Below, in pieces: positions 56,416 to 64,000 of a DNA stretch of 64,000 nucleotides. This DNA comes from Hyphomicrobium sp. ghe19 (GTDB taxonomy: Bacteria; Pseudomonadota; Alphaproteobacteria; Rhizobiales; Hyphomicrobiaceae): contig NZ_LR743509.1 of assembly GCF_902712875.1 (NCBI RefSeq), positions 1,426,001-1,490,000 of the forward strand, in the 5' to 3' direction. The notes under the pieces are model-generated. The model had not been told where the DNA came from. It worked only from the letters and a program-made list of their open reading frames with translations, and did not search any database. The translations under genes and the position numbers were made by a program. How positions within the stretch are numbered: the first letter of the stretch is position 1; the number at the start of each line of letters is the position of its first letter.

Positions 56416-56612
56416 GGTCAACCTCACAAACGCGAGACCAGAGATGACGACACTTCCACTTGCAGTGTGGCTTCGGACCGGGGAGAGGCCGGCGGCGAAA
56501 CCCGATGCGTTGAGAGTATGTCAACCTTGGTTAAGGACGCGTTAAGGCTAACGACGCGTAAAGATTATTTTTGTCGGTCCTGAGTTTTTCGCGCGCCGTG
56601 CGCCGGCCGGCC

Positions 56613-57278
56613 TCAGCTCTTCATCTCGGCACGTATCGCTCTCGCGAGGGCGCCTGCCCGCTCATCGATCAGCTGAGGGATCTCGCAGGCGATAGGAATG
56701 TTCGCCTGCTTCTCCTGGAAGGTGCGCACCTCCCACTTGTATTTTTCTTCCTTGCTTGAAAGCTGGGAGATCTCGCCCGCCGGAGCGTCCGTTGCGCCGA
56801 AATCGCCCGCGGGGGGGAGATCGATGCCTTCCTTCTCGATTTCCTTGGCGCGCTCGAGCTGGCGCTTATGGAAGCGCTCAATGCCCGACATGACGACCTT
56901 GCGATCCTCGTTGGTCCGCGTGAGCACGGCGGAGAAGAGCTCCGTCAGCTTGGCGTCGCGGGTATCGGCGGATAGGCCGGCCGCGAACTTCTTCACGGCA
57001 GCTTCGGCCTCGGGCTCCTTCACGCGGCGAGAGACGAGGTATTGCGAGAGCTTTCTGATGGTCTCGTCCTTGCGCCATGACGATGTATCGGTGATCGCAG
57101 GGCCATCCCAAATTGTTGCGGCGGTCAACACCGGGACCTTGCGGTAAACGCAGGGCCATTCGGCTTTCGGCGCCTCGTCCGCGAATGCTGGAGCAGCCAC
57201 CAGGGTGAAAGGCGCAAGTGCAAGGGCTGTGGCGATCTGCAAGCCGGCGCGACGAAGAACATGTCCGATCATTTTCAT
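56613..57278 (-). CDS. Hypothetical periplasmic protein of the PQQ/ABC operon
   Basis: 221 residues from the ATG at 57276-57278; the frame runs to 57827 but overlaps the permease gene. Signal peptide MKMIGHVLRRAGLQIATALA, cleavage near FADE. The mature protein is helical and charged (KRQLERAKEIEKEGIDLPP), with C46 (WPCVYRKVPV) and C203-type CEIPQLI. It is the last gene of the operon with the permease, ATPase, beta-propeller and binding protein, 8 bp after the permease stop. No function assigned. Confidence 0.82.
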   Translation of the reverse strand: MKMIGHVLRRAGLQIATALALAPFTLVAAPAFADEAPKAEWPCVYRKVPVLTAATIWDGPAITDTSSWRKDETIRKLSQYLVSRRVKEPEAEAAVKKFAAGLSADTRDAKLTELFSAVLTRTNEDRKVVMSGIERFHKRQLERAKEIEKEGIDLPPAGDFGATDAPAGEISQLSSKEEKYKWEVRTFQEKQANIPIACEIPQLIDERAGALARAIRAEMKS

Positions 57279-57286
57279 TTCCAACC

Positions 57287-58306
57287 TCAAGCTGAGCCGC
57301 CAGGGCCGCCGCGCCGAGCGATCAACCCCTTGGACGGATTGTAGGCAAAAACCGCTGCCGCAAGGAAGACGATCGTGCAACCCAGGACAACGGCGAGCGA
57401 AACCGTATCGACTTGTCCATAAAGCCCAAAGCGGATCATTTCCACCGCATAGGTGAACGGGTTGAGACGGCAGATTTCGAAAAGCGGGGGGCTGGCCTCG
57501 CGAATGCGCCAGAGCGGGTACAACGCGGACGAGGCGAAGAACATCGGGAAGATGACGAAGTTCATCACACCCGCGAAGTTTTCGAGCTGCTTGATGACAG
57601 ACGACATGAAGAGCGCGAGCGAGCCAAGCATAAGGCCGGCGAGGATGATCGCGGGAATGACCGTGATGTAGCCTGCAAAGGGCTGGATGAACGCGGGAAT
57701 GGAAAAGAGCGAGGTGACGATCGGGTCCGCCATCTTGGGGATGACGTCGCCCGCCCAACTCGGCGGATCGTAGAACGTGAAGAGCTTCACTTCGGCGATC
57801 GGCGGCGGCTGAATGCCCCAGAACCAAGCAACGAGCATGAAGGCGTAAGCTTGCAGCAACGCAACCGAGACGCCTCCGAGAAGTTTCGACAGCAACAGGA
57901 ACGACCGCGGGAAGGGGCTGACGAGAAGCGTACGCATCGTGCCTGTTTCGCGGTCATAAACCATCGAAAGCGACGATTGCATCGCATTGAAAAGCAGGAT
58001 CATCGCGATCAGGCCGGGTGCGATGTATTCTTCGTAGAGGACGTAGGTCTCGTACGGCGGAATGATCGAGACACCGAGCGTCTGCCGGAAGCCTGCTGCA
58101 AAAATGAAGAGCCAGATCAGCGGGCGCACGAGTGCGGAGAGAAACCGCTCGCGTTGATGAAGGTAGCGAAGGATTTCGCGCCGGACGATGCCGTTGAAGC
58201 AGGCCCAGTAGCCCGCAATGCCGAGGCGCCGGCGGGCGTCGGCGTCGCTTTCGTGGTAAGCGAGGCCGAGGTTTTCCGATCTGGTCGTGACCGCTTGCGA
58301 TGCCAT
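57287..58306 (-). CDS. ABC-2 type permease, PQQ-alcohol-oxidation-associated (PedC-like)
   Basis: 339 residues with six predicted membrane helices and a hydrophilic N-terminal region. It belongs to the ABC-2 transport family (PLIWLFIFAAGFRQTLG, RETGTMRTLLVSPFPRSFLL, VMNFVIFPMFFASSALYPLWRIREASP). This is typical of drug/lipid exporters and of the transporter found next to PQQ-dependent alcohol dehydrogenase systems. Its ATG overlaps the ATPase stop by one base. Transport cargo unknown. Confidence 0.88.
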   Translation of the reverse strand: MASQAVTTRSENLGLAYHESDADARRRLGIAGYWACFNGIVRREILRYLHQRERFLSALVRPLIWLFIFAAGFRQTLGVSIIPPYETYVLYEEYIAPGLIAMILLFNAMQSSLSMVYDRETGTMRTLLVSPFPRSFLLLSKLLGGVSVALLQAYAFMLVAWFWGIQPPPIAEVKLFTFYDPPSWAGDVIPKMADPIVTSLFSIPAFIQPFAGYITVIPAIILAGLMLGSLALFMSSVIKQLENFAGVMNFVIFPMFFASSALYPLWRIREASPPLFEICRLNPFTYAVEMIRFGLYGQVDTVSLAVVLGCTIVFLAAAVFAYNPSKGLIARRGGPGGSA

Positions 58307-59094
58307 CAGGCGGCCTCCTCGATCGTGCTCTTCGTCCCGGTGACGCTGCGGAAGGCTTCGCGCACGCTCGACGTGCCTGTGAGCTTCAAGAGCTGGGGAA
58401 CGGGTCCATTGTAGAGAACGACGCCCTTGTGAAGTATGACGACCTGGTCGGTGGGTAAGACCTCGTCCATCAGATGGGTTGCCCAGAGGACACCGAGACG
58501 TTCGCGCGCAACGAGATCGCGCACAATTTTCATGACAGTTTCGCGCGAGCCGAGATCAAGTCCGACAGTTGCTTCGTCGAGCAGCAGCAGATCGGGATGG
58601 TGCATCATCGAGCGAGCAATCTCGACGCGGCGGAGCTGCCCGCCGGAGAGCGCGCGAACTTTCTCGGAGGCGCGATCGGCGAGGCCGACAAGTGCGAGCG
58701 CCTGATGCGCGCGCTCGGTTGCCGTCCGTCCCGCAAAGCCATGAAGCGCTGCGTGGTATTTGAGGTTCTGCATCAGGGTCAGGTCGATATCGAGCGTCCG
58801 GCTTTGGAAGACGACACCGAGGCGCTGCAATGCCTGCGACGGCCGTCTGCGGACGTCGAAACCACGAATGGTTATCTCGCCGCTGATATTGTCGTAGAGG
58901 CGCGTGATCAGCGAAAAGAGGGTCGACTTCCCCGCGCCGTTAAGACCGAGGAGCACGACGAATGCACCTTGATCGACTGTCAACGAGACGCGGTCGAGGA
59001 CCTTCCTGTCGCCGAAACTATGGCTGACGCCGTTGACGACGAGGGCCGGCGTTCTTTCAGCTTCAGTCTCGGCTGTCGATGCCATCGTCGTCAT
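58306..59094 (-). CDS. ABC-2 transporter ATPase, PQQ-alcohol-oxidation-associated
   Basis: 262 residues from the ATG at 59092-59094; an upstream GTG gives nine more. Walker A LNGAGKST, signature LSGGQLRRVEIARS, Walker B LLLLDEATVGLD and switch His in WATHLMDEV are intact. It resembles the exporter-type ATPase family annotated with PQQ-dependent alcohol dehydrogenase systems. Forms a complex with the permease encoded next. Confidence 0.9.
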   Translation of the reverse strand: MTTMASTAETEAERTPALVVNGVSHSFGDRKVLDRVSLTVDQGAFVVLLGLNGAGKSTLFSLITRLYDNISGEITIRGFDVRRRPSQALQRLGVVFQSRTLDIDLTLMQNLKYHAALHGFAGRTATERAHQALALVGLADRASEKVRALSGGQLRRVEIARSMMHHPDLLLLDEATVGLDLGSRETVMKIVRDLVARERLGVLWATHLMDEVLPTDQVVILHKGVVLYNGPVPQLLKLTGTSSVREAFRSVTGTKSTIEEAA

Positions 59095-59146
59095 TGCCTT
59101 TCGTTTGCGCCTGGCGGTCACGCCCGTCGTTCGAACTTCGTAACGA

Positions 59147-60133
59147 TCAATCCGGCGAGACCACGACGCCCCAGGGATAGCGCCCGACCTTTATCGATTT
59201 GATCGCCTTCTGACTGGCAACGTCGATTACGGTCACATCGTTCGATGCGCCATTGGTCGTCAGCAAAAGTTTATCATCTGGCGTGAAGTACATCTGCCAG
59301 ACGCGCTGGCCAACAAGAATGTACTTCAGGACTTTGAAGGTCGATGTATCGACGACCGCCACGCGGTTTGCCGGCCCGAGGGCGATGAACGCGAACTTGC
59401 CGTCCTTAGTAATGCGGATACCGACGGGCTGGATCGCTTCCTTTTCCACGCCGGGGATTTCAAAATTGATCTTGGTGATGAGCTTGCGGTCAGCCGGGTT
59501 GATGACCGCCACGGTGCCGCCGACCTCGGAGGAAACCCAGAGCTGCGTCTGTGCCGTGTTGAACATCGCGACGCGGGGACGGCTGTCGACCAGAACGTTG
59601 TCGAACGTCTTGTGGTTCTCGGTGTCGATGAAGTGGGCCATGTTCGTCGTTTCGGACGTGTTGACGAGCACCTTGCCATCCGGGCTCATGCCCATCCCTT
59701 CGGGTTCGACGCCGACGGGAATTTCGGTCACGACCTTGGACGTTTCGATGTCGACGACCGTTACGAGGTTGTCGTCTTCGTTGGCGATGTAGAGCCTTTT
59801 GCCGTCCGGGTGGAGCGTCAGCAGCTCGGGATCCGGGCCGGATGGAAGCGATTTGACGAATTCGAGCGTCTTGGCATCGTAGACTTTGACGTCGTTGTCA
59901 TCGCTCGTGCAGACGATGACCCACTTGCCGTCTTTGGACATCACGATGCCGCGGGGCCGCTGACCGATCTTCACGGTCTTGATGACTTCGAGCTTATCGG
60001 TGTCGATGACGGAGAGGCTGTTGTCCTTCTCGTTCGTTATGTAGGCCGTATAGGCGTTGGCGGCTGTTGCGCCGAACGACGTCATCGCGGCGGCCGCGAC
60101 AAACACAGGCAATGCTTGAGCAAATCGGGACAT
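59147..60133 (-). CDS. Periplasmic YVTN beta-propeller protein (PQQ-catabolism-associated)
   Basis: 328 residues from the ATG at 60131-60133, with GGAGACGAGA before it; the frame extends upstream to 60220. Signal peptide with cleavage near AANA-YT (residue 27). Seven repeats of the YVTN/WD-like type follow (YITNEKDNSLSVIDTDKLEVI and so on). Matches the group of beta-propellers found in PQQ-dependent catabolism clusters, which may bind substrate or cofactor. Its start overlaps the end of the binding protein gene region. Confidence 0.9.
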   Translation of the reverse strand: MSRFAQALPVFVAAAAMTSFGATAANAYTAYITNEKDNSLSVIDTDKLEVIKTVKIGQRPRGIVMSKDGKWVIVCTSDDNDVKVYDAKTLEFVKSLPSGPDPELLTLHPDGKRLYIANEDDNLVTVVDIETSKVVTEIPVGVEPEGMGMSPDGKVLVNTSETTNMAHFIDTENHKTFDNVLVDSRPRVAMFNTAQTQLWVSSEVGGTVAVINPADRKLITKINFEIPGVEKEAIQPVGIRITKDGKFAFIALGPANRVAVVDTSTFKVLKYILVGQRVWQMYFTPDDKLLLTTNGASNDVTVIDVASQKAIKSIKVGRYPWGVVVSPD

Positions 60134-60198
60134 TCTCGTCTCCAGATGGAAGCGTCTAAACGGTGTGAAGGTTTGCCGGGCTGGCGGCGCGGATCGGA

Positions 60199-61500
60199 TC
60201 ATTGCGTATAGGCCTTGCACTTTGTCTCCGGTTTATCGATGCCCAGCGTGTCGAGCACGCTGAACTGATGAAGGAAGCCCTGCTGCGGCGAGACGCTGAC
60301 GAGGTGCTTCGGCGTCGAAACGAGTAGCGGTTCGCGGAATTGGCCGTTCCAGGCGCGGAAGCTCGTGGCGACGCCCTTGAAGGCGGCGACGTCGAAGTTC
60401 GGCGAATGCATGAAATCGCGGAGCGTTTTGAAGTCGCTCGTCTGCTTTCTCGATGCGGCTTCTCCGACCGCGCGCGTCGCGACCCATGCGTCGTAATCGA
60501 TCGGGCGCATGATGCGGCCTGTGAGTTTCTTGAAGCGATTCTGGAACTGGGTTCCGCCCCACAACTCGAGTGCCGGGTGCCAACTCGACGGTACGAGACC
60601 TGCCGAGCCGGCGATGGGGCGAGGAACCCATGTGCGATAGGGGAAATAGTCGGCAAACACTTCGTCCTCGTCGGCGACCAAGACGACGTCGTGATCCTTG
60701 GCTCCCTGCATGAACTGCGGGATCTGCTGCTGGATTTGTTCGTATCCGCCATCGGCGCGGCGGTTGCCGGTATCGATCTTGAACTGGCGTTCCTCGACGA
60801 TCTTGGCGCCGAATTTCTTCGCGGACCGGCGATAGGCGTCGGCGAGAAGCTGATCTTTAGGGCTCGGTCCGACGACGAGCAGCCAGTTTGGCCAGCGTTT
60901 CCATACGAGATATTGAGTGAGCGCGTCGGCCAGCATCGTGCGGGTCGGCGCCGTGTGCATCACGTTGGGCCGGCAGTCTTCCTCACGCAGACGGTCGTCG
61001 GGGTTGCCGACGTTGAAAATCTGAGCGGGTTTGCCCGCCAACGCATCGGACAACTTCAGCAAGGAATCGGGTTCGACGTCGGCGATAATGAAGCTGTCAC
61101 CGCCTGAGAGCTTCTCGGTGGCGCCCTTGATCAACTCGTCGATGTCGCCCTCGAGGACGTCCATCGTGAATGTCTGATTGAGGAAGCGGCCGGTCGTGTT
61201 GTTATCCGCGACGCCAAGCTTGGCGCCGGCGATGCCGTCATCGGGATTCGGCTGGTCGAGCAGAGAGAGCGGAAGCTCTTTCTGGCGGTTCTCTTTAACG
61301 TAAAGAATTTTAATATTTACGCCCTGAGGTTGCGTCGTCGGGATCGGGATAGGCGCCGGCTTAGGCGCCTCTTGCGCGCTGGGGTTCTCGGCGCGGGCGG
61401 GGAGCGCAAAGGCTGCTGTAAGCGCGAGGGCCACGCAGGCCGCCTTCCAGGTCCTTTGGCGCGGGGATGCTGTGGTGGCGCCGGTATATGGGAATGCCAA
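60199..61500 (-). CDS. Periplasmic ABC-associated binding protein (PQQ-ABC-bind type)
   Basis: 433 residues from a TTG at 61498-61500, which has GGAG about nine bases upstream. Signal peptide cleaved near ARAENP (residue 38). A type I periplasmic-binding-like fold (ILYVKENRQKELPLSL; LADALTQYLVWKRWPNWLLVVGPSPKDQ). It matches the family of binding proteins of the ABC systems of PQQ-dependent alcohol metabolism. First gene of the five-gene minus-strand operon. The ligand is not known. Confidence 0.86.
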   Translation of the reverse strand: MAFPYTGATTASPRQRTWKAACVALALTAAFALPARAENPSAQEAPKPAPIPIPTTQPQGVNIKILYVKENRQKELPLSLLDQPNPDDGIAGAKLGVADNNTTGRFLNQTFTMDVLEGDIDELIKGATEKLSGGDSFIIADVEPDSLLKLSDALAGKPAQIFNVGNPDDRLREEDCRPNVMHTAPTRTMLADALTQYLVWKRWPNWLLVVGPSPKDQLLADAYRRSAKKFGAKIVEERQFKIDTGNRRADGGYEQIQQQIPQFMQGAKDHDVVLVADEDEVFADYFPYRTWVPRPIAGSAGLVPSSWHPALELWGGTQFQNRFKKLTGRIMRPIDYDAWVATRAVGEAASRKQTSDFKTLRDFMHSPNFDVAAFKGVATSFRAWNGQFREPLLVSTPKHLVSVSPQQGFLHQFSVLDTLGIDKPETKCKAYTQ

Positions 61501-61764
61501 TGTTCCAACTCCGATCGGCGTTTAGCCCGCGCCCCGTCAGCGCGGGGCGCAAGTGTTACTATGTTGCTAAAAAGGGGTGGCCGCCCCAGTTGTCAAGCTG
61601 GCGGCTCCCGCCTCGCGCGTTTGTGACCGGGCGTGCGTGGCAAAGCGGGCCGGAACCTCTTGCAATCATTGGGGGGAAACGGGCACCTAAGGTTATGCGC
61701 TTCGGCCGGGCGCAAAATCCACCTTGAAGTCTGAGTTCGCTCAATAACTTGGAAATGACAGTCC
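61501..61764. promoter_or_regulatory. Divergent promoter region of the PQQ-ABC operon
   Basis: 264 bp between oppositely directed operons. It contains a strong GC hairpin GCGCCCCG...CGGGGCGC at 61529-61550, close to the leftward operon start. Promoters for both sides must lie here; specific boxes were not identified. Confidence 0.45.
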
Positions 61765-62292
61765 ATGCGCATGCTTAAGTGGATCTTATGCCTTTCCGTA
61801 CCGGTTCTTATCGCCGTTCCTGCCTACGCCAATACGACGGCCAATACGACGAAAGCAGCTGTCTTTCCCTTCGATTTCCATGATGCCCAGCAGGATGGCG
61901 AGATCGTTCCCCAGTACAACCCAGAGGATCTGCGGCGGCTCAAGCTCGTGGCTGAGGAACTGAAAGCGTTAATGACGAAGGATGGGAAGTATTCGATCAT
62001 CGACCTGGCCCCCCAAGCCAAGGCCATCGACACCGCGTCGCCGTTTCATCAGTGCAACGGCTGCGAAGTTCCGATTGCCAAAGACGCGGGCGCAGACATC
62101 GCCGTGACGGGTTACGTCGACAAGGTTTCGGATGCATTGCTCAGCTTGCAGATTATCGCGCGCGACGCGAATACCGGCGCGCTGACCAAAACGATGTCGG
62201 CTGCGATCAACGGCAACACCGACGAACTCTGGCTGCACGGGCTTCGCTATCTCTGGAGAAACAGGTTCAACGTCGAGGCTCAGCCGAAATGA
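61765..62292 (+). CDS. DUF3280-like exported protein
   Basis: 175 residues. A signal peptide (MRMLKWILCLSVPVLIAVPAYA, cleavage before NTT). The fold segment AVFPFDFHDA and the DIAVTGYVDKVSDALLSLQI region, with a CNGC pair near residue 100, match DUF3280/DUF2380-type proteins, known near PQQ-dependent dehydrogenase gene clusters. Its stop overlaps the start of the next gene by 4 bp. Function unknown. Confidence 0.8.
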   Translation: MRMLKWILCLSVPVLIAVPAYANTTANTTKAAVFPFDFHDAQQDGEIVPQYNPEDLRRLKLVAEELKALMTKDGKYSIIDLAPQAKAIDTASPFHQCNGCEVPIAKDAGADIAVTGYVDKVSDALLSLQIIARDANTGALTKTMSAAINGNTDELWLHGLRYLWRNRFNVEAQPK

Positions 62293-63275
62293 CGAAGCTC
62301 ACTCGCCGCAGTGTTCTCACAACAGGCTCGGCATTCGCCGCCGCGACGCTGCTGCCGCGGCTCGCCGCCGCTTCCGCTGCGGTGCGAGTGCGGCTGACGT
62401 CGGTGAAGTTCGGCTCGGTGAGCTGGCTGATCGATACGATTCGGTGGGAAGGGATCGACAAGAAGCACGATCTCAATTTGCAGGTCGTCGAGGTTTCGAA
62501 CAATCAGGCGGCGCCAGTCGCGCTCCTCTCGCACGCCGCGGACGTCATCGTCAGCGATTGGACGTGGGCGCTCAGGCAGCGGGCGAAGGGAGGTGATCTC
62601 AAATTCGCACCTTATTCGTCGGCTCTCGGCAGCGTCATGGTCCGCGAAGACGGTCCGATCAAATCGCTCGCCGATCTCGAGGGAAAAAAGATAGGCGTCG
62701 CCGGCACAGGCATCGACAAGAGCTGGATCTTGCTGCGCGCTTACTCGCGCAAGACGCTCGGCAAAGACATTGCCAGCATTGCCGAGCCTGTCTTCGGGGC
62801 GGCTCCGCTGGTAACGGAAGAATTCAGGAACGGCCGCCTCGATGCGGTCTTGAACTTCTGGACTTACGCAGCGCGGCTTCAGGCAGAAGGCGCACACCAG
62901 CTGCTGACGATGGCCGACGTCGTCAAAGGTCTGGACGTCACGCCGACGCCGCCGCTCGTCGGTTTCATCTGGTCGGAGAAGCAGGTTCGCGACAACAGCG
63001 TTCCGGTCGATAAGCTGCTTGCCGCCGTAGCGGATGCCAACCATGTGTTGGCTTCGTCCGATGATGCCTGGCAGCGGCTTCGGCCATTGATCAAGCCCGC
63101 ATCGGACGCGGAACTCATCGCGATCCGGGATTACTATCGGTCGGGCATTACGGGATCGTGGGGAGTAGCGGAAACGGCGGCAGCAAAGAAGCTGACGGAT
63201 CTTCTCATTGAACTCGGCGATACGGAACTCGTTGGCGATGGCACCCATTTCGACCAGAATCTTTTCCACACCTAA
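62289..63275 (+). CDS. ABC importer binding protein with Tat signal (NMT1/SsuA-like)
   Basis: 328 residues. The N-terminal TRRSVLTTG is a twin-arginine motif, followed by AAATLLPRLAAASA, so folded export via Tat is expected. The body has the NMT1/SsuA fold (VSWLIDTIRWEGI, DLEGKKIGVAGTGIDKSW). Starts in a 4-bp overlap with the DUF3280-like gene and runs into the permease gene. It is distinct from the binding protein at 1105. Ligand unknown. Confidence 0.87.
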   Translation: MTKLTRRSVLTTGSAFAAATLLPRLAAASAAVRVRLTSVKFGSVSWLIDTIRWEGIDKKHDLNLQVVEVSNNQAAPVALLSHAADVIVSDWTWALRQRAKGGDLKFAPYSSALGSVMVREDGPIKSLADLEGKKIGVAGTGIDKSWILLRAYSRKTLGKDIASIAEPVFGAAPLVTEEFRNGRLDAVLNFWTYAARLQAEGAHQLLTMADVVKGLDVTPTPPLVGFIWSEKQVRDNSVPVDKLLAAVADANHVLASSDDAWQRLRPLIKPASDAELIAIRDYYRSGITGSWGVAETAAAKKLTDLLIELGDTELVGDGTHFDQNLFHT

Positions 63276-64000
63276 GCCGATCGCCGCGCCTTTGGGCTTT
63301 ACGGCTGCGCTGGAGCGGCTCGCTTGGATGGCGGGCTCGCTGTTCGCGCTGGCCGTGCTTTGGCAACTCATCGCGGTCTACGTTCAGAACAAATACCTGC
63401 CGACGCCGATCGCGGTTTTCGACGTTCTCTGGCGCGAGAGCGCGAGTGGGGATCTCTGGATCAATACGTCGGCCACGCTTGCCCGCGTCGCCGTGGCCTT
63501 CGTCGTTTCGATGTTCATTGGGACCGCGATCGGGCTGGCGCTGGGCCGCTTCAAGACGGCGGACAAGTTCTTCGACGCGTGGCTGATCCTTTTCCTCAAT
63601 CTGCCGGCTCTCGTGACGATCACGCTTTGCTATATCTGGTTCGGCCTGACTGATATCGCCGCGATCACCGCCGTTGCGCTCAATAAAATTCCGAACGTCG
63701 CCGTGAACATGCGGGAAGGTGCGCGTAGCCTTTCCAAAGATCTCGACGAGATGGCCAAGATCTACAAATTCGGCTGGTGGAAGACGCTGCGCCACGTGAC
63801 GCTGCCGCAACTTGCGCCGTTCTTCGCGGCGTCGGCGCGTTCCGGTCTTTCGCTCGTCTGGAAGATCGTGCTCGTCGTCGAAGCGTTCGGACGGTCGAGC
63901 GGTGTCGGTTACCGTTTGAGCATCGCTTTCCAGGAATTCGATGTCAGCACGATCCTGGCTTATGCGCTGGCTTTCATCCTGATCGTGCAGGCCATTGAAT
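63238..64000 (+). CDS. ABC importer permease, SsuC-type (partial, cut by window end)
   Basis: Frame from the ATG at 63238 to the right edge, about 254 codons. It overlaps the binding-protein gene by 38 bp. Helices and the conserved EAA loop (IYKFGWWKTLRHVTLPQL) are seen; the protein end lies beyond the window. Pairs with the Tat-exported binding protein; an ATPase gene is expected next. Confidence 0.86.
   Translation, partial: MAPISTRIFSTPKPIAAPLGFTAALERLAWMAGSLFALAVLWQLIAVYVQNKYLPTPIAVFDVLWRESASGDLWINTSATLARVAVAFVVSMFIGTAIGLALGRFKTADKFFDAWLILFLNLPALVTITLCYIWFGLTDIAAITAVALNKIPNVAVNMREGARSLSKDLDEMAKIYKFGWWKTLRHVTLPQLAPFFAASARSGLSLVWKIVLVVEAFGRSSGVGYRLSIAFQEFDVSTILAYALAFILIVQAIE

Noticed and set aside
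57279..57827. N-terminal extension of the last PQQ-ABC operon gene
   Set aside because: It overlaps the permease in another frame and is arginine/histidine-rich; the signal peptide begins at 57278.

Overview
The window is about 64 kb of high-GC chromosome from an alphaproteobacterium, most likely a Hyphomicrobium-like methylotroph of the Hyphomicrobiales. This is inferred from gene content: a dihydromethanopterin-reductase-type DHFR homologue, a lone pqqA, a PQQ-oxidation-associated ABC/beta-propeller cluster, trpGDC-moaC-moeA order, an NrsF/sigma-F pair and many small exported proteins. No phage, IS element, CRISPR array, rRNA or tRNA was seen, so it reads as ordinary chromosome with several accessory operons.

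Layout. 1-5.1 kb: a minus-strand operon with a TTC38-type TPR protein, an NtaA/SnaA-type flavin monooxygenase and a sulfonate/nitrate/urea-type ABC importer. 5.6-15.4 kb: mostly single genes (small secreted proteins, MOSC protein, pyruvyl transferase, TonB receptor, DUF2076 and KGG stress proteins, DHFR/DmrA, aldehyde dehydrogenase). 15.9-22.5 kb: a signalling locus made of a PhcB-like methyltransferase, a double histidine kinase (HK-REC-HK) and two response regulators, resembling the phcBSRQ quorum-sensing operon of Ralstonia. 22.8-30.2 kb: polyamine uptake and gamma-glutamylation (puuA, potFGHI, puuB).

30.2-31.4 kb: an ECF sigma factor and its NrsF anti-sigma, with a recognisable autoregulatory promoter. 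32.1-34.3 kb: a cytoplasmic molybdopterin oxidoreductase. 34.4-37.7 kb: elongation factor P with its beta-lysylation enzymes (epmB, epmA) and a GFA protein. 38.7-47.6 kb: moeA, moaC, trpC, trpD, trpG, sixA-like, trpE and ppiD. 47.8-55.9 kb: housekeeping genes tpiA, secG, pyrG, bactofilin and kdsA, with a 29-codon pqqA just before kdsA. 56.6-61.5 kb: a five-gene minus operon of the PQQ-dependent-alcohol-oxidation ABC type. 61.8-64 kb: a divergent operon with a DUF3280-like protein, a Tat-exported ABC binding protein and a permease cut by the window end.

How it fits together. PqqA supplies the peptide precursor of PQQ, the cofactor of methanol/alcohol dehydrogenases, and the 56-62 kb cluster is of a type found with such enzymes. 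moaC and moeA supply Mo cofactor used by oxidoreductases such as the one at 32-34 kb. The Phc-like locus is the most notable: a complete set of signal synthase, sensor and regulators, known experimentally from betaproteobacteria, here in a compact variant with sensor and regulator kinase fused.
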